Source: Micavibrio sp.
Lineage (GTDB): Bacteria > Pseudomonadota > Alphaproteobacteria > Micavibrionales > UBA2020
Reading direction: 5' to 3'
Length of the DNA: 64,000 nt
NCBI GenBank assembly: GCA_028283745.1
Contig: JAPWJZ010000008.1
Location: 124,001 to 188,000 of the forward strand
Positions 15,345 to 25,283 of the stretch are shown here, in pieces. The position numbers were made by a program, and so were the translations under genes. Position 1 is the stretch's first letter, and each line of letters opens with the position of its first letter. The notes under the pieces are model-generated. The model ran no database searches, was not told the DNA's origin, and was given only the letters and a program-made list of their open reading frames with translations.

Positions 15345-17135
15345 TTAATACACGCGCGCTTTCGGCGGCACCACTTCGGCTTCATTCGTCAGTGTGCGCA
15401 TATGCACGGGGCGGTAGCCGATGTTGGTCTTGCCGTTTTCGGCAACCGTAATCACGCTGTGCTTCATCCATTCCACGTCGTTGCGGTCGGGGAAGTCTTC
15501 GTGCGCATGCGCGCCGCGCGATTCATGGCGGTTTTCGGCGGAGACGATGGAGGCGACGGCCTGGTACATCAGGTTATCAAGCTCGATCGTTTCGACAAGG
15601 TCGGAGTTCCAGACCATGGAACGGTCGGTAACCCCGATGTCGGAACGGCCGTCGAAAATTTTCTTCATTTTGCCGACGCCTTCTTCCAGCAGCTTGCTGG
15701 TGCGGAAGACCGCGCAATGGTCCTGCATGGTTTTCTGCATTTGCAGGCGCAGGGCGGAGGTGCGTGTGCCGCCGCTGGCGTTGCGCAACTTATCCAGACG
15801 GTCGAGGGCGTTGCTGCCCGCATCCGCCGGCAGGCGCTTGTGCGACGCGCCGGGGGTGATGGTTTTTGCCGCCTGAATGGCCGCCGCGCGCCCGAACACG
15901 ACGAGGTCGAGCAGCGAGTTGGAACCAAGGCGGTTCGCGCCATGCACCGAAACGCAGGCGGCTTCGCCAACGGCCATCAGGCCGCGCACGATATTGTCGG
16001 GGTTATCCTTCGTCGGGTTGACGACTTCGGTGTTCACGTTGGTGGGAATGCCGCCCATGTTGTAGTGCACCGTCGGCAGCACCGGAATAGGCTCCTTCGT
16101 CACATCGACGTTGGAGAAGATGCGCGCCGTTTCGGCAATACCGGGCAGGCGCTCGCGGATGATGCTGGGGTCAAGGTGTTCAAGGTGCAGGTGGATATGG
16201 TCTTTCTGGTCGCCCACGCCGCGGCCTTCGCGGATTTCGATGGTCATGGAGCGTGAAACGACGTCGCGGGAAGCAAGGTCCTTGGCGGAGGGCGCATAGC
16301 GTTCCATGAAACGCTCGCCTTCCGCGTTGGTCAGGTAGCCGCCTTCGCCGCGCACGCCTTCGGTAATCAGGCAGCCGGCGCCGTAAATGCCGGTCGGGTG
16401 GAACTGCACGAATTCCATGTCCTGCAGCGGCAACCCTGCGCGAATGGCCATGGCGTTGCCGTCGCCCGTGCAGGTATGCGCGGAGGTGCAGGAGAAGTAG
16501 GCGCGGCCATAGCCGCCCGTTGCCAGTACAACAGTATGCGCGCGGAAGCGGTGGATGGTGCCATCCGCCAAATTCCACGCCATCACGCCGCGGCAAACGC
16601 CTTCATCATCCATGATGAGGTCGAGCGCGAAGTATTCAATGAAGAATTCGGCCTTGTGCTTCAGCGACTGCTGGTAGAGCGTGTGCAAAATCGCGTGGCC
16701 CGTGCGGTCGGCGGCAGCGCAGGTGCGGCGGGCGGTGCCCTTGCCCATGTGCGTCGTCATGCCGCCGAAGGCGCGCTGGTAAATCTTGCCTTCTTCGGTG
16801 CGGGAGAAGGGAACGCCGTAATGCTCAAGCTCGATGACGGCGGGAATGGCTTCGCGGCACATATATTCAATCGCGTCCTGGTCGCCCAGCCAGTCGGAGC
16901 CCTTGACGGTGTCGTACATATGCCAGCGCCAGTCGTCTTCGCCGTTGTTGCCAAGCGCGGCGGAAATGCCGCCCTGCGCCGCAACCGTGTGCGAGCGGGT
17001 CGGGAATACCTTGGTGATGCAGGCCGTCTTCAGGCCTTTTTCCGCCATGCCGAACGTGGCGCGAAGCCCTGCGCCGCCGGCGCCGACGACAACGACGTCA
17101 TATTCATGTTCGATGATGGGATATGTTTGCGGCAT
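15345..17135 (-). CDS. sdhA: Succinate dehydrogenase flavoprotein subunit SdhA
   Basis: Catalytic, FAD-linked subunit of complex II oxidising succinate to fumarate in the TCA cycle. 596 residues from the ATG at 17135, the usual length. The FAD-binding GAGGAGLRA lies at 18-26 and the covalent flavin site is His49 in [10 protein letters not shown]. Further motifs: [24 protein letters not shown] region, [18 protein letters not shown] and the C-terminal R-rich segment [16 protein letters not shown]. It starts 6 bases after sdhD. A longer frame to 17177 is discarded because it overlaps sdhD and has no homologous N-terminus. Confidence 0.97.
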   Translation of the reverse strand: MPQTYPIIEHEYDVVVVGAGGAGLRATFGMAEKGLKTACITKVFPTRSHTVAAQGGISAALGNNGEDDWRWHMYDTVKGSDWLGDQDAIEYMCREAIPAVIELEHYGVPFSRTEEGKIYQRAFGGMTTHMGKGTARRTCAAADRTGHAILHTLYQQSLKHKAEFFIEYFALDLIMDDEGVCRGVMAWNLADGTIHRFRAHTVVLATGGYGRAYFSCTSAHTCTGDGNAMAIRAGLPLQDMEFVQFHPTGIYGAGCLITEGVRGEGGYLTNAEGERFMERYAPSAKDLASRDVVSRSMTIEIREGRGVGDQKDHIHLHLEHLDPSIIRERLPGIAETARIFSNVDVTKEPIPVLPTVHYNMGGIPTNVNTEVVNPTKDNPDNIVRGLMAVGEAACVSVHGANRLGSNSLLDLVVFGRAAAIQAAKTITPGASHKRLPADAGSNALDRLDKLRNASGGTRTSALRLQMQKTMQDHCAVFRTSKLLEEGVGKMKKIFDGRSDIGVTDRSMVWNSDLVETIELDNLMYQAVASIVSAENRHESRGAHAHEDFPDRNDVEWMKHSVITVAENGKTNIGYRPVHMRTLTNEAEVVPPKARVY

Positions 17136-17140
17136 GGTGA

Positions 17141-17551
17141 TTACCCGATGTGAAGGTGAGAAGCAAGGCTGAGCCATGCAACGGCGCAGACCGACGAAAC
17201 GCCGAGCAGCGCGAAGGAAAGTTTATTGATGATGAGCAGCGAAATGCGCCAGCCTTCAGCCGGCACGTAATCTTCAATGATCACCTGCATGCCAAGCGCG
17301 GCATGGTAAAAGCTGGCGATGATGAACAGAATGGCGGGAATGGCGGTGAAGGGGCTGCCGATCCACGCCATGAAATGCGCGTAATCGCTGCTGGTGATGT
17401 CGTGCAGGTTGAACAGCCAGAAAAGACTGAGCGGCAGCAGGGACACAGCGGAAACGCGCTGCATCCACCAATGATGAAAGCCTTCCTTGGCGGAACCAAG
17501 GCCGCGCGCCTTGCCAAGATCACTGCGGATAGATGCCTGTTCGTGCGCCAT
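17141..17551 (-). CDS. sdhD: Succinate dehydrogenase membrane anchor SdhD
   Basis: 136 residues, three membrane helices. The N-terminal motif [13 protein letters not shown] and the haem-side [16 protein letters not shown] (His likely binding haem b) are typical of alphaproteobacterial SdhD. It follows sdhC by 3 bases and precedes sdhA by 5. Confidence 0.94.
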   Translation of the reverse strand: MAHEQASIRSDLGKARGLGSAKEGFHHWWMQRVSAVSLLPLSLFWLFNLHDITSSDYAHFMAWIGSPFTAIPAILFIIASFYHAALGMQVIIEDYVPAEGWRISLLIINKLSFALLGVSSVCAVAWLSLASHLHIG

Positions 17552-17554
17552 TGT

Positions 17555-17953
17555 TTAAGCCCCCATGGCAGCGCAGATGATCGCGGCCGCCAGAATGAAA
17601 GATGCGAAGAAAACCGTCCAGCCGCTGGCGTAAGCCGCCTTCAGCTGCAGCCAGCGCCCGCTGTCCCACACCAGGTGGCGAATGCCGTTGAGGAAGTGGA
17701 AGGTAAATGCCCAGACCCAGCCGAACAGGAACAGCTTGCCAATCAGGCTGCCGGCAATGGCGTGGAAATGGTTGAAAGCGTCTTCGCCCGTCCAGGCGGC
17801 CAGCAGCCACCAGGTCACGGCGATGGCGCCAAAGGCGAGGCCCATGCCGGTGATGCGGTGCAAAATGGACAGCCCCATGGTGAGCTGCCATCTGTAAACC
17901 TGCAGGTGAGGGGATAACGGGCGGCCCGTGCTCGATGCGTCTTTGTTTGACAT
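17555..17953 (-). CDS. sdhC: Succinate dehydrogenase cytochrome b556 subunit SdhC
   Basis: 132 residues from the ATG at 17953 with three membrane helices. SPHLQVYRWQLTM and SILHRITGMGL form the quinone-site region and FHFLNGIRHLVWDSG carries the haem-ligand His. An upstream extension to 18013 is rich in Arg and Cys and not family-like. First gene of the sdhCDA operon; a candidate promoter lies at 17996-18023. Confidence 0.95.
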   Translation of the reverse strand: MSNKDASSTGRPLSPHLQVYRWQLTMGLSILHRITGMGLAFGAIAVTWWLLAAWTGEDAFNHFHAIAGSLIGKLFLFGWVWAFTFHFLNGIRHLVWDSGRWLQLKAAYASGWTVFFASFILAAAIICAAMGA

Positions 17954-18282
17954 AACTTTATAACTTCCGTCTGTGCAACGTCTGTCTGCTCCGCACATAT
18001 AAGGTGGGCGCAATTAATAGCAACATACGCTTTCCGGTTATTGCCCGTCTAGGGCGAAGGGTGGCTATAGGGGCTAAAAATTGGGGGATAGAGGCTTGAC
18101 TTTTCATATGAATAAAATACGCTCGGCCATAACCAGAATAACAGCGCATGACTTAACGGAAGACGTATCTTTTCAGGACGTTTCGTTCTAATTATGTCCA
18201 TCGACCAAAAGGACAAGATTCGTTTTCAAGCAACGCCCCGGCTGTATAAAGCCAAAGGGGCCACGCGAAGGGACAAAGCCAC
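17954..18282. other. Divergent intergenic region between sdhC and addB
   Basis: 329 bases without a gene. It holds the candidate sdhC promoter on the minus strand. On the plus strand there is a TTGACT at 18096 in an AT-rich stretch, but no well-spaced -10 box, so the addB promoter is not identified. No hairpin with a U-run was noticed. Confidence 0.6.
17996..18023 (-). promoter_or_regulatory. Candidate promoter of sdhCDA
   Basis: On the minus strand TTGCTA (18023-18018) and TATATG (18001-17996) with a 16-base spacer, about 40 bases before the sdhC start codon. Match to consensus is moderate. Confidence 0.4.
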
Positions 18283-21200
18283 GTGACCACACAAGGTACG
18301 CCGGAACAAAACCCCCCTGCGGCAGCGCCCGCCACGCCGCGCGTTTTTACGGTTGCCGCCAGCAAGCCGTTTCTTGACAGCGTCGCCCGCGGCATCCTCG
18401 ACAAAACCGGCGATGATCCCCTGAAACTTTCCGACTACACAATTTTAGTGCCTGACCGCGCCACGCGCGACCTGCTGCGCCAGTCCTTCATGGAACTGCA
18501 GGGCGGCAAGCCCGGCATTCTGCCGCGCATCGACAGCCCCGGCGACATGGATAACGACGACCTCGGCCTTAAAGTGTCCGACAGCCCTATGCTGTCGCAG
18601 GCGCTGATGGATATTCCGCCCGCCGTGCCCCGCCTGCACCGCCAGCTGCTGCTGGCCGAAGAAATTTTGAAAATTCCCGGCATGGCGTCATCCGTGCAAA
18701 AGGCCATCAAGCTGGGCGGCGAACTGGGCCGCTTCCTTGATGAACTGCAGCGCAATAACATCGAGCTGAAAAACGTTGAAAAGCTGGTGCCGCCGGAATT
18801 CAAGGCCCAATGGTCGCATACCGCCGAGTTTTTGAAAATCCTTACCCATACATGGCCCGAAAAGCTTGAAAAGCTCGGCATGGTGGACCCGGAAGAGCAT
18901 AAAAACGCGCTTATCCAGATTCAGGCGCTGCACTGGCGCGCGCACCCCACCGCCAAGCCCATGATTGCCGTCGGCTTCAGCGATACGTCGCCTGCCGTAT
19001 TGTCATTGCTCGAAGCTGTCTCGCAGCTGCCGCATGGCGCGGTTATTTTCCCCGGCCTCGACCGAAAGCTGGATGATAAAAGCTGGGATGTTTTAACGCC
19101 CGTGCATCCGCAATACGCCTTTAAAAAAATGCTGGCCGCGTTTGGCGCGGATCGCGGCGCCGTTGCCGACTGGCAGGAAGCACCCGCGGCATTGCCGCCC
19201 GCCCGCACGCGCGAAGCCGCACAAATGCGCACCAATGCCGAACGCGAGCGCCTGCTGCGCGAGGTCATGCGCCCCGCCGGCACGTCGGAAGGCTGGAGCA
19301 ACCTGAAGGCCCGCAAAAAAACATCGAAAGCCGCAACGGCGGATGATGACCGGACGCTCGACCCGCGCGCGCTGAACGGCGTTGACCTTGTCACCTGCAC
19401 CTCCCCGCAGGAAGAAGCTTCCGTTATCGCCCTCAAAATGCGCGAAACGCTGGAAACGCCGGGCCGCACTGCCGCACTTGTCACGGGTGACCGCTCGCTT
19501 GCCCGCCGGGTGTCGGCGCGGCTGCGTTACTGGAACATTGATTGCGAAGACGGCGCCGGCAAATCGCTGGCCGAAACGCAAAGCGGCATTTTCCTGCTCG
19601 CCACCGCCAACATGGCGGCGGAAGAATGGGCGCCCGTGCCGATGCTTGAAGCGTTGAAGCACCCGCTTGCCGCGCTTGGCAACAGCCCCGCGCATTTCGG
19701 CGAAAAGCTTTTTAAGCTGGAAGATATGGCGCTGCACGGCCCGCGCCCCGGCCCCGGGGCCGATGGCCTGCGTGACAGCGTCAGCAACGCCTTCACCCGC
19801 GCATCGCGCCGCCCCGACCACAAGCCGCAGGCGGAGCTGGATGCGGGCAAGAAAGAACTGGACGACGTCGTGAACGGCCTTGAAGCCGCCGGCAAAGCCT
19901 TCTTCGATAAAATGGCCGACGGCAAGCGGCTGCCGTTCAGGGAATTTCTGGATGAGCATATCCGCTTCGCCGAAGGGCTTGCGGCGGATGATAAGGAAGC
20001 CGGTGCCGCCCGCCTGTGGCGCGGCGACCACGGGGTTAAAGCATCCCGCTTCATGGCGCAATTGCGTGAAGCGGCGCAGCATATTCCCGATGTCACGGGG
20101 CGCGATTACGTTGATGTGCTGCACGGGCTGATGCGCGATGTCAGCGTCCAGCCCGGCGCGCAATCCCACACAGCGCTTAAAATTCTGACGCCTGAACAGG
20201 CGCGCCTGGTGAAGTCCGATGTCATGATCATCGGCGGGCTGAATGATGAAGCCTGGCCGAAGCGGCCGGATGAATCGCCGTGGCTGTCGCCTGACATGGT
20301 GCGCAAAATCGGCCTGCCGCCGATTGAAGAATCCATTGGCCAGTCGGCGCACCAGTTCATGCAGGCTGTTTCCAGCCCTAATGTGCTGCTGTCCCGCTCC
20401 GTCCGCACGGGGGATGCGCCGTCCGTGCCGTCGCCGTTCCTGACGCGCCTGATGATGGTGCTGAAAGGCGCGGGGCTTGAAGCCGGCATTCAAGGCAAAA
20501 GCCCGCTTCTGGATATTCATACGGCCCTGCACACGCCGACCGATGTCACGCCGATTGCGCCGCCCGAACCGCGCCCGCCCGCAAACGTGCGCCCCAAGCA
20601 GCTGCCCGCAACCGCCATTGAATCGCTGATGCGCGACCCCTATACGGTCTACGCCAAATATATCCTTAAAATCCGCCCGCGCGACCCGCTGGATGCAAGT
20701 CCCAGCGTGTCTGAGCGCGGCACTTTCACGCACGACGCGCTGGATGCCTTCGTAAAGAAGTACCCGGATATGCTGCCGGATAATGCCTATGACGAATTAC
20801 TGAAGATTGGCGCGGAAACTTTCAAGACCCGCTTGAACAACCCCTCCGTCCAGTCCTTCTGGTGGCCGCGGTTTGAACGGATTGCAAAATGGTTCGTGAA
20901 GTTTGAATCCGAACGCCGAGAAATGACCCGTAACATGGGCACCGAAGTGCGCGGCAAGCTTGAGATTGATTTGGGTGACGGCGAAACCTTTACCCTTACG
21001 GCCATTGCCGACCGCATTGACCGCAATGCGGATGACCAGACCGTCATCATCGACTATAAAACCGGCGCAGTGCCGACGCAAAAATCCGTCGCGCTCGGCT
21101 TCTCGCCACAGCTGACGCTTGAAGCGCTTATCGCTTTCAGCGGCGGCTTTGACAAGATTGACGCCAACGACGTCGGCGAAGTGCAGTACTGGAAGCTGTC

Positions 21201-21489
21201 GGGCGGTCGCCCGGCGGCGGAAGTGACGAAGGTGAAGGGCGATATTTCGCAGCTCGTGAATGAAGCGAAAGAGGGCGTCACCAACCTTGTCAAAACCTTC
21301 AACGACCCCAAAACCCCCTACCTTGCAACGCCGAAGCCCGAATGGGCACCGCGCTACCGCAACTATGACCACCTCAGCCGCGCCCGCGAATGGAGCACGG
21401 TAAAGCAAAGCGGCGGCAAGAAAACACAAAAAACCACGGCCCGCCGCACGCCCGGCCCCGCGAATGGCAATAAGGGAGGGCCTAAATAA
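18283..21489 (+). CDS. addB: Double-strand break repair protein AddB
   Basis: Nuclease subunit of the AddAB helicase-nuclease, the alphaproteobacterial counterpart of RecBCD, processing DNA ends for RecA. 1068 residues from a GTG with AAGGGA upstream. The N-terminus (VFTVAASKPFLDSVARG) matches the AddB helicase-like domain without a functional Walker A loop; SDVMIIGGLNDEAWPKRPD is a conserved AddB segment; the C-terminal PDDEXK nuclease shows LTAIADRIDR and IDYKTG (about 917-927). Its stop overlaps the start of addA by one base (TAATG). Confidence 0.93.
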   Translation: MTTQGTPEQNPPAAAPATPRVFTVAASKPFLDSVARGILDKTGDDPLKLSDYTILVPDRATRDLLRQSFMELQGGKPGILPRIDSPGDMDNDDLGLKVSDSPMLSQALMDIPPAVPRLHRQLLLAEEILKIPGMASSVQKAIKLGGELGRFLDELQRNNIELKNVEKLVPPEFKAQWSHTAEFLKILTHTWPEKLEKLGMVDPEEHKNALIQIQALHWRAHPTAKPMIAVGFSDTSPAVLSLLEAVSQLPHGAVIFPGLDRKLDDKSWDVLTPVHPQYAFKKMLAAFGADRGAVADWQEAPAALPPARTREAAQMRTNAERERLLREVMRPAGTSEGWSNLKARKKTSKAATADDDRTLDPRALNGVDLVTCTSPQEEASVIALKMRETLETPGRTAALVTGDRSLARRVSARLRYWNIDCEDGAGKSLAETQSGIFLLATANMAAEEWAPVPMLEALKHPLAALGNSPAHFGEKLFKLEDMALHGPRPGPGADGLRDSVSNAFTRASRRPDHKPQAELDAGKKELDDVVNGLEAAGKAFFDKMADGKRLPFREFLDEHIRFAEGLAADDKEAGAARLWRGDHGVKASRFMAQLREAAQHIPDVTGRDYVDVLHGLMRDVSVQPGAQSHTALKILTPEQARLVKSDVMIIGGLNDEAWPKRPDESPWLSPDMVRKIGLPPIEESIGQSAHQFMQAVSSPNVLLSRSVRTGDAPSVPSPFLTRLMMVLKGAGLEAGIQGKSPLLDIHTALHTPTDVTPIAPPEPRPPANVRPKQLPATAIESLMRDPYTVYAKYILKIRPRDPLDASPSVSERGTFTHDALDAFVKKYPDMLPDNAYDELLKIGAETFKTRLNNPSVQSFWWPRFERIAKWFVKFESERREMTRNMGTEVRGKLEIDLGDGETFTLTAIADRIDRNADDQTVIIDYKTGAVPTQKSVALGFSPQLTLEALIAFSGGFDKIDANDVGEVQYWKLSGGRPAAEVTKVKGDISQLVNEAKEGVTNLVKTFNDPKTPYLATPKPEWAPRYRNYDHLSRAREWSTVKQSGGKKTQKTTARRTPGPANGNKGGPK

Positions 21490-24400
21490 TGGCTGACGGC
21501 AGCGAAACGCCCCGCAAAAAAACAAGCGACGCGCCCCGCCGCGGTCGCCCGAACCCGAACGTCGTGCAGCGTCAGGCGTCCGATCCTTCGGCGTCTGTCT
21601 GGGTCACGGCCTCCGCCGGTACCGGCAAGACCAAGGTTTTAACCGACCGCGTGCTGCGCCTCATGCTGAACGGCGCCAAGCCGGACCAGATTTTGTGCCT
21701 GACCTTCACGAAGGCCGCCGCCTCCGTCATGACCAACCGCATCCGCGAAGAGCTGAGCACTTGGGCCACCTGCGATGATGAAAAGCTGGCGGATAAACTG
21801 ACCAAGCTGACCGGCCGTAAACCCACGCCCGAAGTAACAACCCGCGCGCGCCAGATGTTTGCGGAGTTCCTGGATGCCTACGGCGGCATGCGTATCCAGA
21901 CCATTCACTCGTTCTCGCAATCGCTGCTGCGCCGCTTCCCGATTGAATCCGGCATTCCGCCGTATTTTGATGTGATGGACGACCAGACCTCGGCTGAAAT
22001 GCTGCGCTCTGCGCAGGCCGATGTGTTGCGTCAGGTGCAAAAATACCCCGGCACGCCGCTGGCCAAAGCCGTCAATATGGTCACGCCCGAAATGTCGGAA
22101 GATGATTTTTCAGCGCTGATTAACGAGCTGACGTATCGCCGTGGCCAGCTGCTGTCCATCTTCACCGCCAATGGCGGCCTGGAACCCACGATTGATGCCG
22201 TTTACCGCACCCTCGGCGCGCCCAAGGGCCGCGACCCTGCGGATATGAACGCGCTGCTGAACACCGACGTGGGCCTGAACGGCCAACCGCCGGATATTGA
22301 TGCGCTGCGCGAAGCGGCGGATATTCTGGCGGGCGGCACGCCCAGCGACTTTGAAAAAGCCAAGATGATCAAGGCCTGGATCCTGCACCCCGAGCAGCGG
22401 CAGGAATTATTCTGGGATTATACCTCCGTCTTCCTCACCCAGGACCGCGAAATGCGCAAGCGCCTGACCACCAAGGCAACGGCCGGCGCGCAGGACATCA
22501 TGGAACAGGAAGCCCGCCGCCTGATGGACGGGATTGAAGCGATCGCCACCGCCAACGTCGCGCGCGGCACAGAATCCATCCTGCGCCTGTCCGGCGCTAT
22601 TCTTGAGAAGTACGGCGAAAAGAAGCGCTCCCTCAACCTGCTGGATTACGATGACCTCGTGCATAGCGCGAATAAAATGATGAACCAGGACAACGCGGCC
22701 GGCTGGGTGTTGCAAAAACTGCCGGGCGACCTGAAGCACATTCTGGTGGATGAAGCGCAGGATACGAACCCTGACCAGTGGAACCTTGTGGCATCCATTG
22801 CCAAGGAATTCTTCACCGGCCCGGGCCGCAAGGCGACCAAGGAAAATACCATTTTCGTGGTCGGTGATGAAAAGCAGTCCATCTTCAGCTTCCAGCGGGC
22901 GGACCCGAAGGAATTCAACCTGAAGAAAAAATTCTTCGCCGACCTCGTGAAAACCGCGGGCGGCAAGTGGCGCGACGTTGAAATGGAAATCGCCTTCCGC
23001 TCCAGCCCTGCCATTACGCGCATGGTGGATGCAGTATTCACCAACCCCGAAGCATCCGACGGCCTGTTCTTCGCCGATGATGACGGGCAAAAGCAGGTGC
23101 GCCACACGCCCTTCCGCCGCGGCCAGGCGGGCGTGGTTGAGGTTCACCCTGTCGTGCGCGGGGAAGAGCAGGAACCCGCAAAACCGTGGTCGCTGCCCAT
23201 TCAAATGGAAAACGCCAAAGACCCCGCCGGCGATCTCGCCGATAAAATTGCCGACCAGATTAAGGAATGGCTGGATAGCGGCGAGCAGCTGGAATCCCGG
23301 AAGCGCCCCATCAACCCCGCCGACATCCTCATCCTTGTCCGCCGCCGTTCCGAATTTGTCGATGACATGGTGCGCGCCCTTAAAAAGCGCGACATTCCCG
23401 TGGCCGGCGCAGACCGCATGTCGCTGCGCGAGCAGATTGCGGTGATGGACCTTGTCGCCCTCGGCCAGTCGCTGCTGTTCCCGAAGGATGATTACAAGCT
23501 GGCGTCAGTCCTCAAAACACCGCTGATCGGCCTGAACGACCAGCAGCTGGAAGATTTGGCGGTTGGCCGCCCCGGCGACCTGTGGACGGCATTGTCCGAA
23601 AAAGCCGCCGCCAATAAAGACGCGAAGGCGGGCGATGCGGGGCGCATTTACGTAGATGCGTTTGAATACCTGTCGTCGCTGAAAAACACCTTCAACGCCG
23701 AACGCCCCTACGAATTTTATTCCTCCGTCCTTATGAACGGCTGCCCCGGCAACGCGAAGGCCGGCCTTAATGCCATGTACCAGCGCCTCGGCTTTGAGGC
23801 CGAAGACCCGATCGTCGAATTCATGAACGCGGTCGAACGGTTCGAAAAAAACCACGTCGCCTCCCTGCAGGGCTTCCTTGCATGGCTGGATGCCGGCGAA
23901 GCGGAAGTGAAGCGGGAGCTGAACCTCAACCCCGAAACGCCGCGCGTGCACATCATGACAGTGCATGGCGCGAAGGGGCTTGAAGCGCCCATCGTGATCC
24001 TGCCGGATACGACCGGCCTGCCCGAAGACAACGCGCGCGCCCGCCCCAAATTCCTGTGGCCGGAAGGGCAGCGTGCCGTGCCGCTGTGGGTTGCACGGTC
24101 GGACCTTGAAAGCAAGGCCTTCGCCGCCGAGCGCGAAAAGGCCGAGCTGGAACGCGATCGCGAATTCCGCCGCCTGCTGTACGTGGCATTGACCCGCGCG
24201 GGCGACCGCCTGTATGTGCATGGCTACCAGAATGCCGAACGCCGCTCTGAAAAATCGTGGTACGCACTCATTCATAAAGGCCTTGCCGAATACCTGAAGG
24301 AAGATGTGCAGCAAATTCCCGCGCCCAATTCCGCCAATGACAACAAGCCGGTTTCCGCCGCTTTCGACAAAGCCGCCAGGAAAAAGGCCGATGTTGCGCC

Positions 24401-25283
24401 GGAAGCGCAGCCGGAAGCCGCCGCTGAAAAACCCGCTGAAAAACCCGCTGAGGAATACGTTGAACCCATCCTCCGCTTCAGCGTGCGCCAGACCGCGCGC
24501 GCCGTGCCGGATGGCGTGAAGCCGCTGGGCAAGGCCAAAGTCGTCGGTATTCCCAACTGGGCGCGCACCATGGCCAGCCGCGAAAAGACCAAGGTGCAAA
24601 AATTCCGTCCGTCGGAATATAAGCAGTCGAACGATAATTTCAGCGCCCCGTCGCCGCTGCTGGCGGAGCGCGAAACCTATGCCATGCGCCTTGGCACGGT
24701 CATTCACGAACTGTTTGAATTCCTGCCGTCACTGCCGCCGGAAGAACGTGAAAGCGCCGCGAAAAAGCACCTGTCGAAGCCTGCGTGGAATTTAACGCAG
24801 AAAGACCAGGATGCTTCCGCCGCGCAAGTGATGAAGATTTTGAACGACCCTGAATTCGGCAGCCTTTTCGGCCCCAATTCACGCGCGGAAGTTTCCCTTA
24901 CCGGCCATTTCGAACGCAATGGCGAAAAACAGCTGATGTCCGGACAGATTGACCGCCTTGTCGTCACCGACAAGACGGTGCTGATTGTCGACTTCAAAAA
25001 CTCCGGCAAGGTGCCGGACAAGGCAAGCCAGGTATCGGACAAATACATCGTCCAGCTGGCGTCTTACCGCCTTGCGCTTCAGCAGATTTATCCTGACAAG
25101 CAAATCAAGTGCGCGCTGCTCTATACGCGTGAAGCAAAGCTGATGCCGCTGTCCAACCGCACGCTGGATGCCGCGCTGAAGCGCATTGATTTGAAACCTT
25201 TCCACAAGCAAGGTGATGCGCCCGCATTGCCAAAAAAACAGGCCGGAAAAACTTCGGCCCCTAAAGGACCTGACCAGGCATGA
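21489..25283 (+). CDS. addA: Double-strand break repair helicase AddA
   Basis: UvrD-family helicase-nuclease of the AddAB complex. 1264 residues. Walker A is ASAGTGKTK (41-49), then the motif IQTIHSFSQSLLRRFP, Walker B DEAQDTNPDQW (about 421), VGDEKQSIFSFQRADP, VHIMTVHGAKGLEAPIV, and RRLLYVALTRAGDRLYV. The C-terminal nuclease domain has GQIDRL (about 1152) and IVDFKNS (about 1166). A linker near 940-985 is rich in Glu/Pro/Ala with a short repeat (AEKPAEKPAEE). It overlaps addB by one base and the next dehydrogenase gene by four. Confidence 0.96.
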   Translation: MADGSETPRKKTSDAPRRGRPNPNVVQRQASDPSASVWVTASAGTGKTKVLTDRVLRLMLNGAKPDQILCLTFTKAAASVMTNRIREELSTWATCDDEKLADKLTKLTGRKPTPEVTTRARQMFAEFLDAYGGMRIQTIHSFSQSLLRRFPIESGIPPYFDVMDDQTSAEMLRSAQADVLRQVQKYPGTPLAKAVNMVTPEMSEDDFSALINELTYRRGQLLSIFTANGGLEPTIDAVYRTLGAPKGRDPADMNALLNTDVGLNGQPPDIDALREAADILAGGTPSDFEKAKMIKAWILHPEQRQELFWDYTSVFLTQDREMRKRLTTKATAGAQDIMEQEARRLMDGIEAIATANVARGTESILRLSGAILEKYGEKKRSLNLLDYDDLVHSANKMMNQDNAAGWVLQKLPGDLKHILVDEAQDTNPDQWNLVASIAKEFFTGPGRKATKENTIFVVGDEKQSIFSFQRADPKEFNLKKKFFADLVKTAGGKWRDVEMEIAFRSSPAITRMVDAVFTNPEASDGLFFADDDGQKQVRHTPFRRGQAGVVEVHPVVRGEEQEPAKPWSLPIQMENAKDPAGDLADKIADQIKEWLDSGEQLESRKRPINPADILILVRRRSEFVDDMVRALKKRDIPVAGADRMSLREQIAVMDLVALGQSLLFPKDDYKLASVLKTPLIGLNDQQLEDLAVGRPGDLWTALSEKAAANKDAKAGDAGRIYVDAFEYLSSLKNTFNAERPYEFYSSVLMNGCPGNAKAGLNAMYQRLGFEAEDPIVEFMNAVERFEKNHVASLQGFLAWLDAGEAEVKRELNLNPETPRVHIMTVHGAKGLEAPIVILPDTTGLPEDNARARPKFLWPEGQRAVPLWVARSDLESKAFAAEREKAELERDREFRRLLYVALTRAGDRLYVHGYQNAERRSEKSWYALIHKGLAEYLKEDVQQIPAPNSANDNKPVSAAFDKAARKKADVAPEAQPEAAAEKPAEKPAEEYVEPILRFSVRQTARAVPDGVKPLGKAKVVGIPNWARTMASREKTKVQKFRPSEYKQSNDNFSAPSPLLAERETYAMRLGTVIHELFEFLPSLPPEERESAAKKHLSKPAWNLTQKDQDASAAQVMKILNDPEFGSLFGPNSRAEVSLTGHFERNGEKQLMSGQIDRLVVTDKTVLIVDFKNSGKVPDKASQVSDKYIVQLASYRLALQQIYPDKQIKCALLYTREAKLMPLSNRTLDAALKRIDLKPFHKQGDAPALPKKQAGKTSAPKGPDQA

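Noticed and set aside
15186..16256. 356-codon plus-strand open frame inside sdhA
   Set aside because: Antisense of sdhA with no family signature.
18096..18124. addB promoter with TTGACT
   Set aside because: No acceptable -10 box at 16-18 bases.
19093..20733. 546-codon minus-strand open frame opposite addB
   Set aside because: Arg/Gly-rich composition typical of antisense frames; addB on the plus strand is certain.
23505..24707. 400-codon minus-strand open frame inside addA
   Set aside because: Antisense shadow of the helicase gene; no ribosome site.
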